From Thraustochytrium sp. TN22 (lineage: Eukaryota > Sar > Bigyra > Thraustochytrida > Thraustochytriidae): a DNA stretch of 53,785 nucleotides. Made by a program: the position numbers and the translations under genes. Positions 35,934 through 46,255 of the stretch are shown here, in pieces. The stretch lies in the NCBI GenBank assembly GCA_013306675.1, contig JABLUY010000251.1, positions 1-53,785 on the forward strand, in the 5' to 3' direction. Within the stretch, counting starts at the first letter, position 1, and the number at the start of each line of letters is the position of its first letter. Under the pieces are notes generated by a model. The model was not told the origin of the DNA and made no database searches. It saw nothing but the letters and a program-made list of their open reading frames with translations.

Positions 35934-37952
35934 GGTCGTACCTCAGCTCCGCGCCCTCCTTGCCAAGCCCTTCGCGCGATCCCGGCCTCCGCCGCCTCGC
36001 GCCGCTCGCCGCGCTGCGCCCCGCCGCCCCGCGCCGCGTCTCGTCCCTCGCCGCCGCGCGCCCGTCCCGTCCCGTACCGCGACTGCACTGCGCGGCACTG
36101 CCGCCGCGCGCGAGCGAGGGACCGAGCGAGCGAGCTAGCTAGCCTAGAGCGCTGGCCGAGCGAGAGTGGAGCTCCCTCAGCTCCGAGCTCGTCCACGCGC
36201 ACGCGCCGCGCCGCGCCGCGCCGCGCCGCGCTCTGCACGCGCGAGCGAGCGACCGAGCGACCGGGCGAGAGCGCGCCAGGGAGCGCCGGGCCGCCGCTCT
36301 CGATCGATTCGGTTTTGCTCTCGCGACTTTGAGCTTGACTGTGAATGAATGCGCGCCTGCCTCGCCTGCTTGCAGTGCCTTGATCATCATCTCGCCCTCC
36401 AAGGCGAGCGACCCGGAGAGCGCGCGTCCCCGCGGCGCGGCGGGCTGCGGGGCTGCGGGTGCTGCCGCGCTGCTTCCGCGCGACGTTCTCCGCCCCGCCG
36501 CCCCCTCGCACCACTGCCGGCCGCGCCCCCAGTGCGGAGAGAGTAGCCTCCGGCTTTAAAACGCCCACAGAAGCAGGTGCGGGCAGCGACAGGAGGGGCA
36601 CGCGCGGGCTGTGGCCCCGCAGCCAGCGCGGCCGGCGCGCGCCCCGCCGCCGTCGCAAGTGGTAAAGAGGCGCCGCGCAAGTGGGAAGCGGCACGCCGCA
36701 TTGGCCGCAAGGCGCGCTGGGCGCGCACACGGCCACTTGCCCAGTCTTACCGTGCTGCGGACGCGCGCGCGCCGCGCGGCACGTGCCCTGGACTTGTACG
36801 CATTGCTACATTGCCGCGGCGGCGCCCGGCCAGACTGTCTGACTCGGACTGCCAGTGGGACTCTGGGAGGTCAACCGCGACAGCTGCTGCTGCTGCTGCA
36901 GTGCAGTGCAGTGCTGCCAGCTGAGCCGCTCAGCATGCAGGCCGAGTTCAGGTTCCTTGCTTCGATCGCAGGTGCAGCCGTCAGGCCGCGCGACGCCCCA
37001 GCCAGCCAGCCACTGGCAGCCGACCGTGACCGCCACCAGCCCCGAGAGCGACGTGACCGGGCTGCGCGCGCCGCGCAGCGCCGCACGCGCCTTGGTGTCC
37101 AGCCAGCACGTGGCCGCTCTCGGCCGCTCTCAGCAGCCGCTCTCAGCCGTGGTCGCTCTCCAACTAGCCTAATCTTCGGAGACTCCGACTCGGACCGAGC
37201 CATCATCGTCATCTTCCTGCACGCTGAGAGCGGCTCAGCTGAGCTGGCTGAGCTGAGAGCGCGGCAGACGACAGAGCCAGGTCCGGGCTCGCGCACTGCA
37301 CAACTAACCCCGTTTCGAATCAGATCAGATCCTCACCAACCGAGTCTCGCTCGTCGCCTCCTCGGCGGCGTGAGTCGACGCGCGCGGGCCCAGCCCGGCC
37401 AGGCTGCCAGGCAGCCAGGGCGCTCTCCGCTCACGCGACTCGCGAGCCGCCGCCGCCACCGCCGCCGCGCGCTCGGTTCTGCCTCTCCTCTCCTCGCGCG
37501 CCGCGCAGCGCCCGCGCCCGTTCGAAATTCGAATTTCAAAACCCGCGTGGCGGCCTCTGCCCGCGCGCCGCCGCCGCGCCGCGCCGCCGCGCCCGCCGGC
37601 GCCGCCGCGCGGCGCGCGCTGGCCGCGGGGCGCGCTGGGCTCGGCTCGGCTCGGCTCGGCTCGGCGGCGGGGGAGCCGGGGCCGAGCGAGCGCGAGAGCG
37701 GCGCGGCGGCCACCGTGCGCGCGCGCCATAGGCGATAGGCGACTTGCGCGCGGCGAGCGGCAGTGGCGGCGGCGCGGCGCAAGTGCGCTATCGCGGGCAG
37801 CGCCACTTGCGCGCGCGGCGCGTGCCGAGGCGAGGCGCGGCAGCAGGCTGTCAGAAGAGTCAATCGCGCGTGAATCAATCTCCCTTCGCCCGATCGAGCG
37901 AGCGGTGACGGCGAGCGCGGCGGGGGCGGCGCGCGGCGCGGGGAGGAGGCGA

Positions 37953-37983
<31 letters not shown>

Positions 37984-38012
37984 GCGCGGCGGCGGCGGCG
38001 GCGCGCGGCGCG
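35934..38012. promoter_or_regulatory. Divergent promoter region between the GTPase and HECT genes
   Basis: About 2.1 kb with no supportable gene. It has GAGC tetranucleotides and GCTAGC palindromes (about 36108-36145), a cgccg run near 36205-36232, gctgctgctgctgctgcagtgcagtgcag at about 36886-36914, a ggctc run (about 37641-37665) and a gcg run just before the HECT start. Open frames are low-complexity R/A/P. Confidence 0.45.
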
Positions 38013-41000
38013 ATGGCGTCGGCGGCGATGCGGCGCCAGAGCGAGGCGCGCGTGCTGGAGCTGGCGGCCCAGGAGCAGAATCGGCGCGCGCAATCGCCCG
38101 ACGACGAGTACGACCCGGAGCTGGACGCGCCGGGCGCGGGCGACCTGCTGGAGGCGGAGCTCGGGTTCGAGGAGGAGGACTTCGAGGAGGATGAGGACGA
38201 GGTGGAGGAGGCGCTCGGGGGGCTGCCGCTGGCGGACGCCTTCGGAGCGCCGCAGCAGCAGAACCGGCGCGCCTCGCTCTCGCGCAACGTGCGCGCCAGC
38301 CTGAGCAAGGTGACCAAGTCGGCGGCCTCCGTCAAGCAGGGCCTCGGCGGGCGCGTGAGCCTGCGCCGGTCGCTGGGCCGCGGCAAGGGCGCGCAGACGG
38401 CGCGGCCGCAGTGGCGCGCGCTCGAGGCGTCGCCGCTGCTCGACGTGGACGGCCCCGCCGCGAGGCCCTTCGCCTGGGACCCGGCGGACGCCGGCGCGCG
38501 CGCGTCGCCCTGGGAGCTCGCGGCCGCCGGCGCCGGCGAGGCGCTCGTGTCGGTGAGCGCCAGCGCCAGCGGCGACCGGCTCGCCTGCGCCACCGTGTCG
38601 GGGCGCGCCTTCGGCGGGGCCGAGGCCGAGGCGGAGCTGGACCTGGGCGCCGCCGGCCAGGCTGCCGTGCAGGTCGCCTGCGGGCGCGACTTCGTGGGCG
38701 TGCTGACGAGCGAGGGCCGCGTGCTGGCGGCCGCCGGCGCCACGGCCACGCGCGCGCGGCCCGTGGCCGTGCCGGCCGCCGAGCCCATCGTGCAGCTCGT
38801 GAGCACGGAGGACTCGCTCGTTGCCCTGGGCGTCTCGGGCCGCGTCTTCGTGTCGCGCCCCGGCTCGTTTGCGCGTCTGCACGTGGCCGCCAAGGCGCTG
38901 CGCTTCGTGCCGGTCAAGCTGCTGGCGGCCGGCCCGGCGCACTGGCTGGCCGTCACGGTCTCGGGCCGCGTCTACGGCTGCGGCTCCAACGCGGACGGCC
39001 AGCTCGGCGCCGGCCTCCCAGCCGTCGTGCCGGACCCGGTGCGTCTGGCCGTGCCCTTCGCCGTGGACGCGGTGGCCTGCGGGGCCGCGCACTCGGTGCT
39101 CGTGGGCCAGCCCAGCGCCATGCTCTGGCTGGGCGCCGGTCGCCCTGCGGATGCGGACACGGCGGCCTTCTTTGAGGCCAGCGGCATCGACCTGGTCGGC
39201 GTGACGGCCGGCCCGGGCGCCTCGGCCAGCTTTCTCGGCGCCTCGGGCGAGGTCTTCTCCTGGCGCGAGGGCGACCGCGAGCCGCGACTCGTGGAGCTGC
39301 GCGGCGGCGCCCGCGGGCTCGAGGCCTACGAGCTGGCCGCGCTGGCCGACGGCGTGCTGGCGCTGGCGGCGCCGGCCGCCGCGGCGCGCGCCGCGCGCTC
39401 GGTACGCGCCGCGCTGGGCGGCCGCACGCACGAGGCCGCCTGGGTGTCCTCCGCGGAGCTCTACAACGCGGCGCAGCGCGCGCACGAGACGCTCGCCATT
39501 GACGAGACGCGCACCATGCTGCAGTGCCTCCTGCAGGACCCCTACATGCTGGCCGGCAGCCTCTGCCGCCCCGCGCACCGCCCCACGGCGAGCGCCTCGC
39601 GCCTCGCGTGGGCGACGCAGTCGCAGCCGCACGACCGCGTGCTGGCGCGCACGGACCGCGCGCTCGGCTCGGGGCTCGACGTGGAGGGCGTGGTGCGCGG
39701 CCTCCTGGCCGCCACCAAGGCCATCGTGCAGGCTCAGGCCGAGGGCGACGTGCCGGACGTGCGCCGCCTGATGCAGGCCCTGCTGCAGCCCGTCACGCGC
39801 ACGCTCGTCAAGTTCGCGCCTTTTGTCACGGAGCCGGACCAGGTGCGGGCGTACTATCTGCTCTTCATCTCGCCCACTGGCCTGGTGGCCCAGCTCGAGC
39901 ACGAGCGCCTGGTCATCGCCACCGAGAAGATCCCGCGCGACGCGCTCCAGGGCTACTTGCACCAGTGGATCTACCGCGAGGTCCCGGGCGATATCCTCTC
40001 CAAGTATGTTGTGCCGCGCGTCGTCGACGCCATCGGCGTCTACCTTCGTCGCAAGCACTTCACCCGCCCCAACCTGAAGCAGCTCTGTCTCGTGGCGCGC
40101 CGCCTCTACCTCATGAACAACGTGCGCTTCGAGCAGGAGCACAAGCGCAGCTACACGCTCCTGGAGGATACCTCCGGCCCCGCAACCAGCACGACGGCCA
40201 TGGTGGATGCGCCCACGGTCGTGCAGGCGCCCATCCCGCTCGAGAGCTTTTACACGCGCGAGCTGCTCAGCTACACGCCCGAGTACCTGCGTGGCATCTT
40301 CGACCTCTGGCGCAATCCCAAGGGCAAGACCAAAACCTGGAGCATTTTCCAGTACAGCTTCCTGCTCTCCCCGGACACCAAGACCATGGTGCTCATGATC
40401 GAGGACCGTGAGTCGATGCAGGTCAACATGTTCCAGGGCCAGTTCCTCGGCGGCTTTTTGCCTGGCATGGCCAACTACTTTGTGCTCGAGGTGGACCGGC
40501 AGAACCTGCTCCGGGACACCAGGACGGGCCTGGACCGCGCCAGCTCCGGCGACCTCAAGCGCCCGCTCAAGGTCAAGTTCAAGGGCGAGGAGGGCATCGA
40601 CGCCGGCGGCGTCAAGAAGGAGTTCTTCCAGCTTCTCGCCACCGAGCTCTTCAGCCCGGACTACGGCATGTTTAGCGTCGAAGGGGAGACTGGCGAGCTC
40701 TGGTTCAGGACCGACCCGCTCTCCAACGCCGCCACGGAGCCGGAGTCCTTTTGCTTCGTCGGCAAGCTCCTGGGTCTCGCCATGTACAACGCCACCATCA
40801 TCGACGCCAACTTCTGCCAGGCCTTTTACCGCACGCTGCTCGGCCGCAAGCGCAAGCCCGACCTGCGCGACCTCGCCGAGCTCAACCCGATCCTTGCCAA
40901 CGGCCTGCGCGAGATGCTCGAGTACGACGGAGACGACTTTGAGGATATTTACATGTACAACTTCGAGGCGCCCCCGCACCGCAGCCTCACAGGCAAGGCG

Positions 41001-41543
41001 GAGCCGCTCATCCCCAACGGCGAGCGTATCGATGTGACACGTGACAACGTCAAGGACTATGTCGACCGCTACATCCAGTTCGTCCTCGTCGACAGCGTCA
41101 AGCCGGCGATCGACGAGCTCATGCGCGGCTTCCAGATGCTCATCCCCATCAACCTTCACTCCTTCTCCCTCTTCCGCCCGGACGAGCTCCAGCTCGCGCT
41201 CACCGGCTCGGACGAGTTTGATATCGAGCAGATTCGCGCCAACACCACCTACGAGGGCGGTTACACCTCGTCCTCGCCTATTGTCTCCTGGCTCTGGGAC
41301 ATTGTCGCCGAGCTTCCGCACGCCAAGCAGCGCGACTTTTTGCGCTTCTGCACCGGCGCGCCCAAGCTTCAGGTTGGCGTTTTCAAGATGAAGATCCAGC
41401 GCGCCGGTCCCGACTCCGAGCAGCTGCCTACTGCCTCCACGTGCTTCAACATTCTCCTCATTCCCGAATACTCGTCCAAGGAGAAGCTCCGCACCAAGCT
41501 CCTCGTCGCTATCAACTACGCTGAGGGCTTTGGCCTGCAGTAG
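38013..41543 (+). CDS. HECT E3 ubiquitin ligase with RCC1-like repeats (HERC-like)
   Basis: 1176 aa from ATG at 38013; the 36-residue upstream extension is polyalanine and has no separate support. The N-terminus is acidic (about 25-75). Residues about 150-460 contain degenerate RCC1 blades, such as LVALGVSGRVFVSRPG, VTVSGRVYGCGSNADGQLG (around 321) and VACGAAHSVLVG. The C-terminal 380 residues are a HECT domain: PLKVKFKGEEGIDAGGVKKE, FVGKLLGLAMYN, FQMLIPI, and the catalytic LPTASTCFNILLIPEY (Cys1144) near the end, followed by EKLRTKLLVAINYAEGFGLQ. The thioester cysteine and flanking residues match active HERC/NEDD4-type enzymes. It transfers ubiquitin to substrates; the RCC1 part probably selects them. 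It converges with the flippase gene. Confidence 0.94.
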   Translation: MASAAMRRQSEARVLELAAQEQNRRAQSPDDEYDPELDAPGAGDLLEAELGFEEEDFEEDEDEVEEALGGLPLADAFGAPQQQNRRASLSRNVRASLSKVTKSAASVKQGLGGRVSLRRSLGRGKGAQTARPQWRALEASPLLDVDGPAARPFAWDPADAGARASPWELAAAGAGEALVSVSASASGDRLACATVSGRAFGGAEAEAELDLGAAGQAAVQVACGRDFVGVLTSEGRVLAAAGATATRARPVAVPAAEPIVQLVSTEDSLVALGVSGRVFVSRPGSFARLHVAAKALRFVPVKLLAAGPAHWLAVTVSGRVYGCGSNADGQLGAGLPAVVPDPVRLAVPFAVDAVACGAAHSVLVGQPSAMLWLGAGRPADADTAAFFEASGIDLVGVTAGPGASASFLGASGEVFSWREGDREPRLVELRGGARGLEAYELAALADGVLALAAPAAAARAARSVRAALGGRTHEAAWVSSAELYNAAQRAHETLAIDETRTMLQCLLQDPYMLAGSLCRPAHRPTASASRLAWATQSQPHDRVLARTDRALGSGLDVEGVVRGLLAATKAIVQAQAEGDVPDVRRLMQALLQPVTRTLVKFAPFVTEPDQVRAYYLLFISPTGLVAQLEHERLVIATEKIPRDALQGYLHQWIYREVPGDILSKYVVPRVVDAIGVYLRRKHFTRPNLKQLCLVARRLYLMNNVRFEQEHKRSYTLLEDTSGPATSTTAMVDAPTVVQAPIPLESFYTRELLSYTPEYLRGIFDLWRNPKGKTKTWSIFQYSFLLSPDTKTMVLMIEDRESMQVNMFQGQFLGGFLPGMANYFVLEVDRQNLLRDTRTGLDRASSGDLKRPLKVKFKGEEGIDAGGVKKEFFQLLATELFSPDYGMFSVEGETGELWFRTDPLSNAATEPESFCFVGKLLGLAMYNATIIDANFCQAFYRTLLGRKRKPDLRDLAELNPILANGLREMLEYDGDDFEDIYMYNFEAPPHRSLTGKAEPLIPNGERIDVTRDNVKDYVDRYIQFVLVDSVKPAIDELMRGFQMLIPINLHSFSLFRPDELQLALTGSDEFDIEQIRANTTYEGGYTSSSPIVSWLWDIVAELPHAKQRDFLRFCTGAPKLQVGVFKMKIQRAGPDSEQLPTASTCFNILLIPEYSSKEKLRTKLLVAINYAEGFGLQ

Positions 41544-41612
41544 ATGGGCCGCTCTCAGATTTAGTTGCCCAATGATGAACATGATGATCTTTCAAGACGT
41601 TGCAAGCACACA

Positions 41613-41644
<32 letters not shown>

Positions 41645-41836
41645 ACGTCAAGGTGCTGTTGGTCGAGCACGGCGTCCTTTCGCACTTCGAAACGAAGACC
41701 GCGTTGAGCCTTGACATCAACAATCTTGGCATTTCAAGCATCTCTCTCTCTCTCTCTCTGCTGCCCACTTCCTTCTCACCCAAAGCCCTGGGACACGCGC
41801 ACATGAGGTAGGTTATTTTCCTTCTTTTCCTTCTTG
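41544..41836. other. Convergent 3' region with CT microsatellites
   Basis: The 293 bases between two convergent genes contain two (TC)n tracts (about 41613-41643 and 41741-41759), separated by about 100 bases of unique sequence. No gene seen. Terminators and polyA signals were not identified. Confidence 0.6.
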
Positions 41837-44800
41837 CTACTTTTGGGCAGCGGAAGCCGACGCGTCGTGAGACTCGTATTCCTTGAGCGGCATGCGCGAG
41901 GAGCCCTGAGCAATCTCAGAAAGGGTACGCGGGCCCTCGTGCGCCTTGGCATCGGACGCTGCGGCGGAGGGAGACGCGTCCTCCGTGTCATCGCGGCGGT
42001 CGGCGTCTGGGATGTCGTCATAGGTGAAGCCGGCCGGACGCAGCGGCTGGATCTCGCGGTCCTCGGGCGCGGCGGTCGAGTCACCCTTGGAGGCGTCCGA
42101 GGCGTCGGGGTTGGAAGCGCGCATGCGGTTGTTGGCGGCCTGGCGAATGGCGCCGATGGAAAGCGGGACGGGCGCCACGATGAGGCGGCCAGTCTCGCGC
42201 AGCACCTTCATGGCGTCGCGAATGGCGCGCGGCTTGGACTTGACGCCGTTCAGGTAGCCGCGGTCCTGCTCGATGAGGACGTCAAGCGGCGTGGCGAAGT
42301 AGGCGCGGCGCACGGCCGAGACGCACATGTCGAAGGTGAGCACGGTGGCAACGACGAGGAAGATCTGCGCCCAGGCGAGGGCCGGGTCGGCGCCGCTGTA
42401 AAAGAGAAAGGCCGGCGTGGTAACTACCGACATGCCAATGAGGAAGGCGCAGATGATGAAGAGGAAGGCCACGACCATGACGTTGGTGATGTAGTCGCCG
42501 ATGATGAGCTGCTCGAAGAAGATGACGAGGAAGACGGACGAGTAGGCCGTGGAGCCAAAGACGGCCTGGGGGGTGTTGGGCGGCGAGGCGAGGAACACAA
42601 AGCACCAGATGATGACGACATGCACGGCGGAGCGCAAAATGATGTTGCGGAAAACGCGGAGGTTGAGGTCATAGTTCTTGGCGCCAACCGCATAGACCCA
42701 CGGGTTGGCCAGCACGGTCTCGGCCGAGAGGTCCTTGTTGAACCAGCCCACGGCGATGACGGCAAAGTTGAAGAGGCCAGGGGCGAAGAAGGTGTAGAGG
42801 TACTCGTAGTAGACCTGCTGGCCAGACCAGTGGCAGTAGGACTGAAAGACGTAGAGCGTGCAAATGTACACGATCCAGCAATAGATGAGGAAGGCGATGA
42901 CGGCGGCCTGGCGGCGGTAGTTCCATCGGCCGTGCACGAGCAGCAGGCGCACGACAAAGCGGAACTGCGCGATGGAAAAGTCGGAGCTGTTGACGGCCTG
43001 GCGGCCCTCGTGGCCGGAGATGCCAATGCCGACGTGAGCGGTTTGGATCATGGGCACGTCGTTGGCGCCGTCGCCAATGGCCAGAGTGATGGGCTCGCGC
43101 TTGAGCTTCTTGTTGTCGGGCGCGTAGCGCACCATCTCGACGATGAGCGACTTCTGCTTGGGCGAGACGCGGCAGGCCAGCACCACCTTGCAGTTGCGCG
43201 CCACGTGAAGGAACTTGGCCTCGAGCTCGACGGAGCCCTTTTGCTGCGCGAGCAGGAACTCGAGCGAGTCGCCCGAAACGATGAGCGCGAGCGACTCGGT
43301 GGACACGGCAGGCGGGACCGCGGCGGCCGACTCGAGGTCGTCCGTGGCGGTGGCGTCGCGCGCCGGCGTGGTGCTCGAGGGGCTGGGCGCCGCGATGCGC
43401 GCGCTGGCGCCGTTCTCGTGGCCAGAGGCGCCGGAGCTCCCGGCGCCCACCTCCTTGAAGGCCTGGTAGACGGCGTCGAGCTGGGCGTAGACGACCTGCT
43501 CGTCGCGCGAGATGAGCTTGAGCTGGTCCATGGAATTGTCCAAGAGGCGCGAGGAGAGACCGATGTTGATGGCGGTCTCGACCTTGTCACCGGTGAGCAC
43601 CCAGACCTGAACGCCGGCGTCGCGCAGCGTCTGGATGGCGTCCGGAACGCCGAGCTGCAGCTGGTCCTCGATGGCCGTGGCGCCGATGATGGTGACGTCG
43701 CGCTCGATCTCCTCGGCGACGGCCGCCAGCGCGTCCTTGCGCTGCGCGCTGGGCGCGAGCGTGGCCTCGCGGTGCTTCTGCTGCCAAGCGAGAAACTCGT
43801 CCTCGGTCAGGTCGCGACGGCCCATGACGAGCGTGCGCAGGCCGCCCCAGGCGTAGCGCAGCAGCTGGCTGTTGAGCTTGTCAATGTAGGCGTCCTGACC
43901 AGGCGCGACGCGCTCCAGCATGACGTTGTCGGCGCCCTTCATGAGCAGCGAGAGCGAGCCGTCGGAACGCTCGACGACGAGCGACATGCGCTTGCGCGTG
44001 CTGTTGAACGGGTTGAGCGCGACGATGAGGTAGTCCTCCGTCTCGCCCGAGGGCAGACGCAGGCGCACGCTGCCGTCGCTAGACTGCAGCAGCTTCACGC
44101 CGAGCGCCTCGGCGCCGCGCACGAAGGCTTCCTCGTCCGGGCTCTCCGCGTTGAGGGAGGTGACGCCCGTGACCGGGTCCTCGTCCAGGATGACCGTGTG
44201 GCAGACGCCCAAAAACACGACTAGGTCCAGCGCCTTTTGCCGCTCCGGGGACCCAGCGGGCTGGTTCAGCAGCGGCAGCAGGTCCGCGAAGACCTCCTCC
44301 AGCGTCTGGTCGCCAATCGTGGTGGCGTCGGCGCCGGTGGACCCCCCCATGGACTCGGCCGTCTCGACCCTGGCGCTGCCTGACGTCGGAGGTGGCACCT
44401 GCGAGGCGCCGGCGTCGGCCTCGGGCTGCTGCTGCTGCTGCTGCTGCTGCGACTGCACGCCAGACTCATCGACGGCGGGCGGCTGGAAGCCGTACGTGGA
44501 GCCGTCCACGTAGAGGCCGACGAGCTTCATCTCGTTGCGGGTGAGCGTGCCGGTCTTGTCGCTGAAGAAGTGGGTGATCTGGCCAATCTCCGCCGAGAGC
44601 GAGGCCGTGCGGCACTTGGCCGGCGTGTCGGTCTCCGCATGGTACATTTGGCGGTCGAGGTCAATCATACTCTGCGAGTACTTGTTGATGATCTCAATGA
44701 TGAGCACCATGGAAATGGGGATGAGGTTGGAAAACATGATGCAAAAGGTGATGAAAAAGGCCAGGCCGCCCCACACCGTGTAGTTGCTCGTGGAGGAGGA

Positions 44801-46255
44801 GTTCTGAAAGTACCACCACTCGCTCGTGTCCGTCTGCTGGAAGAGCAGAATGTCGGCCACGATGACGACCGCAAAGTAGACGATGAGCAGAGAGTACATG
44901 AGGCGGTTCACGAGGACGTCGATGCGGCTGAACTTGACCGGACTCGCCTTGCGCGAAAGCGAGAGCTTGGTCTCGTGGCCCGCGTAGGCCACCATGCCGA
45001 TGCACCACTTGGTGTTGCGCAGCTCCGACCCGCGCAAGATGAGGTGCTTGAACTCGAGCGGGAGCTTGTCCTGCGCCAGGCGCACGTGGCTCGGCTTAAA
45101 GGAGCCGTCGAACTGCAGAAAGGCGTTGGGCTGCTCATACTCGTAGCGGCCGCGCGCCACACGCGCCAGCACCTTGGACACGGTCTCCAGCTCCGTGTCC
45201 GCGGACGAGAGGCAGGTCTCGTCCAGGTGCGCCAGCAAGTAGTGGTTGACCGCCTGGGGCACCTCCTTGATCTTGAGGTTGGTCTCGCCGTCGATGCCAG
45301 AGGTCTCGATGTAGCACGTGTTCTTCTTCTCGGTCGCCGTGCCGTAGAGCAGCACCAGGTCCGCCGGGAAGCTCGTGCGGTTCTCCACCACCACAAGGTC
45401 GCCCGGCAGCAGCTCGCCCCAGGTCGTGTCCACGAGCTTGCCGTCGCTGAAGCGCACGCGCTTGATCTTGCGAGTGTTCTCCTCGTGGTCGCCACGATGC
45501 CTGGCCAGGTCGTCCAGGCCCTCCACCAGCATGCCGGCGAAGACCAAAATTGCCAGGTAGGTGGCCGTGCCCGTGGCCTGCCACGGCGTCAAAAACAGCT
45601 CCGTGTTCACGTTACCCACGACGAGCAGGATGACAATGCACAGGAAGAAGAAGTTCACGAAGCGCCGGAACTGGTAGCCAGCGGCCAGCGGAATGAAGGT
45701 CCACGGCGAGTACTTGCTCGTGCGCACCGCGTTGCTGCGGCGCGGCTGCGCGCCGCTCTGCGCCTGCTCCGACAGAAAGGCGCGCGTCAGCGGCACCTGC
45801 AGCTCGATCGAGCCGACCGGCTCGCCCTTCTTGGGCACGCGCACCGGCTTCTCCACGCACCGGTCAAGCCGCAGGAACTTGAGCACGCGCATGAAGACCG
45901 ACCCATTGCGGTTCACGTCGCCGTCATCCTCCGGCCCGCCGATCGAGTGGTCGTACGCGTCCACCTGCAGCGACGTGTGCTCGTCCGCATCCTCGCCGCC
46001 GCGCGCCTGCTCCGCGCGCCGCCCGCTGCCCGCGGCCCCCGAGGACGCACCCCCGGGGGCCGCCGACAGCTCCACCTCGGCCGTCGTTGGGTTCACCAGC
46101 GCCACGCCCACCGCGTCCTCGCCCTCGTCCGACCCGGACCTGGCCGCGCCGCGCCCGCCCGGCGACGCCGGCTGCTCCAGGCCCTTGAACGAGGCGGAGG
46201 CGGACTGCTCCGCGCGCTTCTTCGACTCCGCGCCCTCCCCCTCTCGCTCCTTCAT
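41837..46255 (-). CDS. P4-type ATPase (phospholipid flippase)
   Basis: 1472 aa, ATG at 46255. P-type ATPase motifs are present: IETSGIDGETNLK (316-328, P4-type DGET actuator motif), NLIPISMVLIIEI (M4 with the P4 PIS(L/M) signature), SDKTGTLT with phosphorylated Asp566, LNAESPDEEAFV, LLMKGADNVML, and GDGANDVPMI (1061-1070). About ten membrane segments are visible, two before the actuator domain, two after it, and six after the hinge. P4-ATPases flip aminophospholipids to the cytosolic leaflet and drive vesicle budding. It is longer than the usual 1100-1300 because of a low-complexity N-terminus (about 1-140), a glutamine-rich insertion after the phosphorylation site (about 603-650) and an insertion near 935-990. 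A CDC50-type partner is expected but none lies in the window. Confidence 0.96.
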   Translation of the reverse strand: MKEREGEGAESKKRAEQSASASFKGLEQPASPGGRGAARSGSDEGEDAVGVALVNPTTAEVELSAAPGGASSGAAGSGRRAEQARGGEDADEHTSLQVDAYDHSIGGPEDDGDVNRNGSVFMRVLKFLRLDRCVEKPVRVPKKGEPVGSIELQVPLTRAFLSEQAQSGAQPRRSNAVRTSKYSPWTFIPLAAGYQFRRFVNFFFLCIVILLVVGNVNTELFLTPWQATGTATYLAILVFAGMLVEGLDDLARHRGDHEENTRKIKRVRFSDGKLVDTTWGELLPGDLVVVENRTSFPADLVLLYGTATEKKNTCYIETSGIDGETNLKIKEVPQAVNHYLLAHLDETCLSSADTELETVSKVLARVARGRYEYEQPNAFLQFDGSFKPSHVRLAQDKLPLEFKHLILRGSELRNTKWCIGMVAYAGHETKLSLSRKASPVKFSRIDVLVNRLMYSLLIVYFAVVIVADILLFQQTDTSEWWYFQNSSSTSNYTVWGGLAFFITFCIMFSNLIPISMVLIIEIINKYSQSMIDLDRQMYHAETDTPAKCRTASLSAEIGQITHFFSDKTGTLTRNEMKLVGLYVDGSTYGFQPPAVDESGVQSQQQQQQQQPEADAGASQVPPPTSGSARVETAESMGGSTGADATTIGDQTLEEVFADLLPLLNQPAGSPERQKALDLVVFLGVCHTVILDEDPVTGVTSLNAESPDEEAFVRGAEALGVKLLQSSDGSVRLRLPSGETEDYLIVALNPFNSTRKRMSLVVERSDGSLSLLMKGADNVMLERVAPGQDAYIDKLNSQLLRYAWGGLRTLVMGRRDLTEDEFLAWQQKHREATLAPSAQRKDALAAVAEEIERDVTIIGATAIEDQLQLGVPDAIQTLRDAGVQVWVLTGDKVETAINIGLSSRLLDNSMDQLKLISRDEQVVYAQLDAVYQAFKEVGAGSSGASGHENGASARIAAPSPSSTTPARDATATDDLESAAAVPPAVSTESLALIVSGDSLEFLLAQQKGSVELEAKFLHVARNCKVVLACRVSPKQKSLIVEMVRYAPDNKKLKREPITLAIGDGANDVPMIQTAHVGIGISGHEGRQAVNSSDFSIAQFRFVVRLLLVHGRWNYRRQAAVIAFLIYCWIVYICTLYVFQSYCHWSGQQVYYEYLYTFFAPGLFNFAVIAVGWFNKDLSAETVLANPWVYAVGAKNYDLNLRVFRNIILRSAVHVVIIWCFVFLASPPNTPQAVFGSTAYSSVFLVIFFEQLIIGDYITNVMVVAFLFIICAFLIGMSVVTTPAFLFYSGADPALAWAQIFLVVATVLTFDMCVSAVRRAYFATPLDVLIEQDRGYLNGVKSKPRAIRDAMKVLRETGRLIVAPVPLSIGAIRQAANNRMRASNPDASDASKGDSTAAPEDREIQPLRPAGFTYDDIPDADRRDDTEDASPSAAASDAKAHEGPRTLSEIAQGSSRMPLKEYESHDASASAAQK

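Noticed and set aside
36611-37738. Plus-strand open frame of about 375 codons in the GTPase-HECT spacer
   Set aside because: Low-complexity R/A/P composition across simple repeats; no motif.
37875-41582. Minus-strand open frame of over 1200 codons opposite the HECT gene
   Set aside because: The plus strand encodes a HECT domain with the catalytic cysteine. The antisense frame is a GC-driven shadow rich in A, R, L, V, H and G, with no family motif.
41834-44224. Plus-strand open frame of about 800 codons opposite the flippase
   Set aside because: The minus strand carries all P-type ATPase motifs over the same bases. The plus frame is compositionally biased and motif-free.
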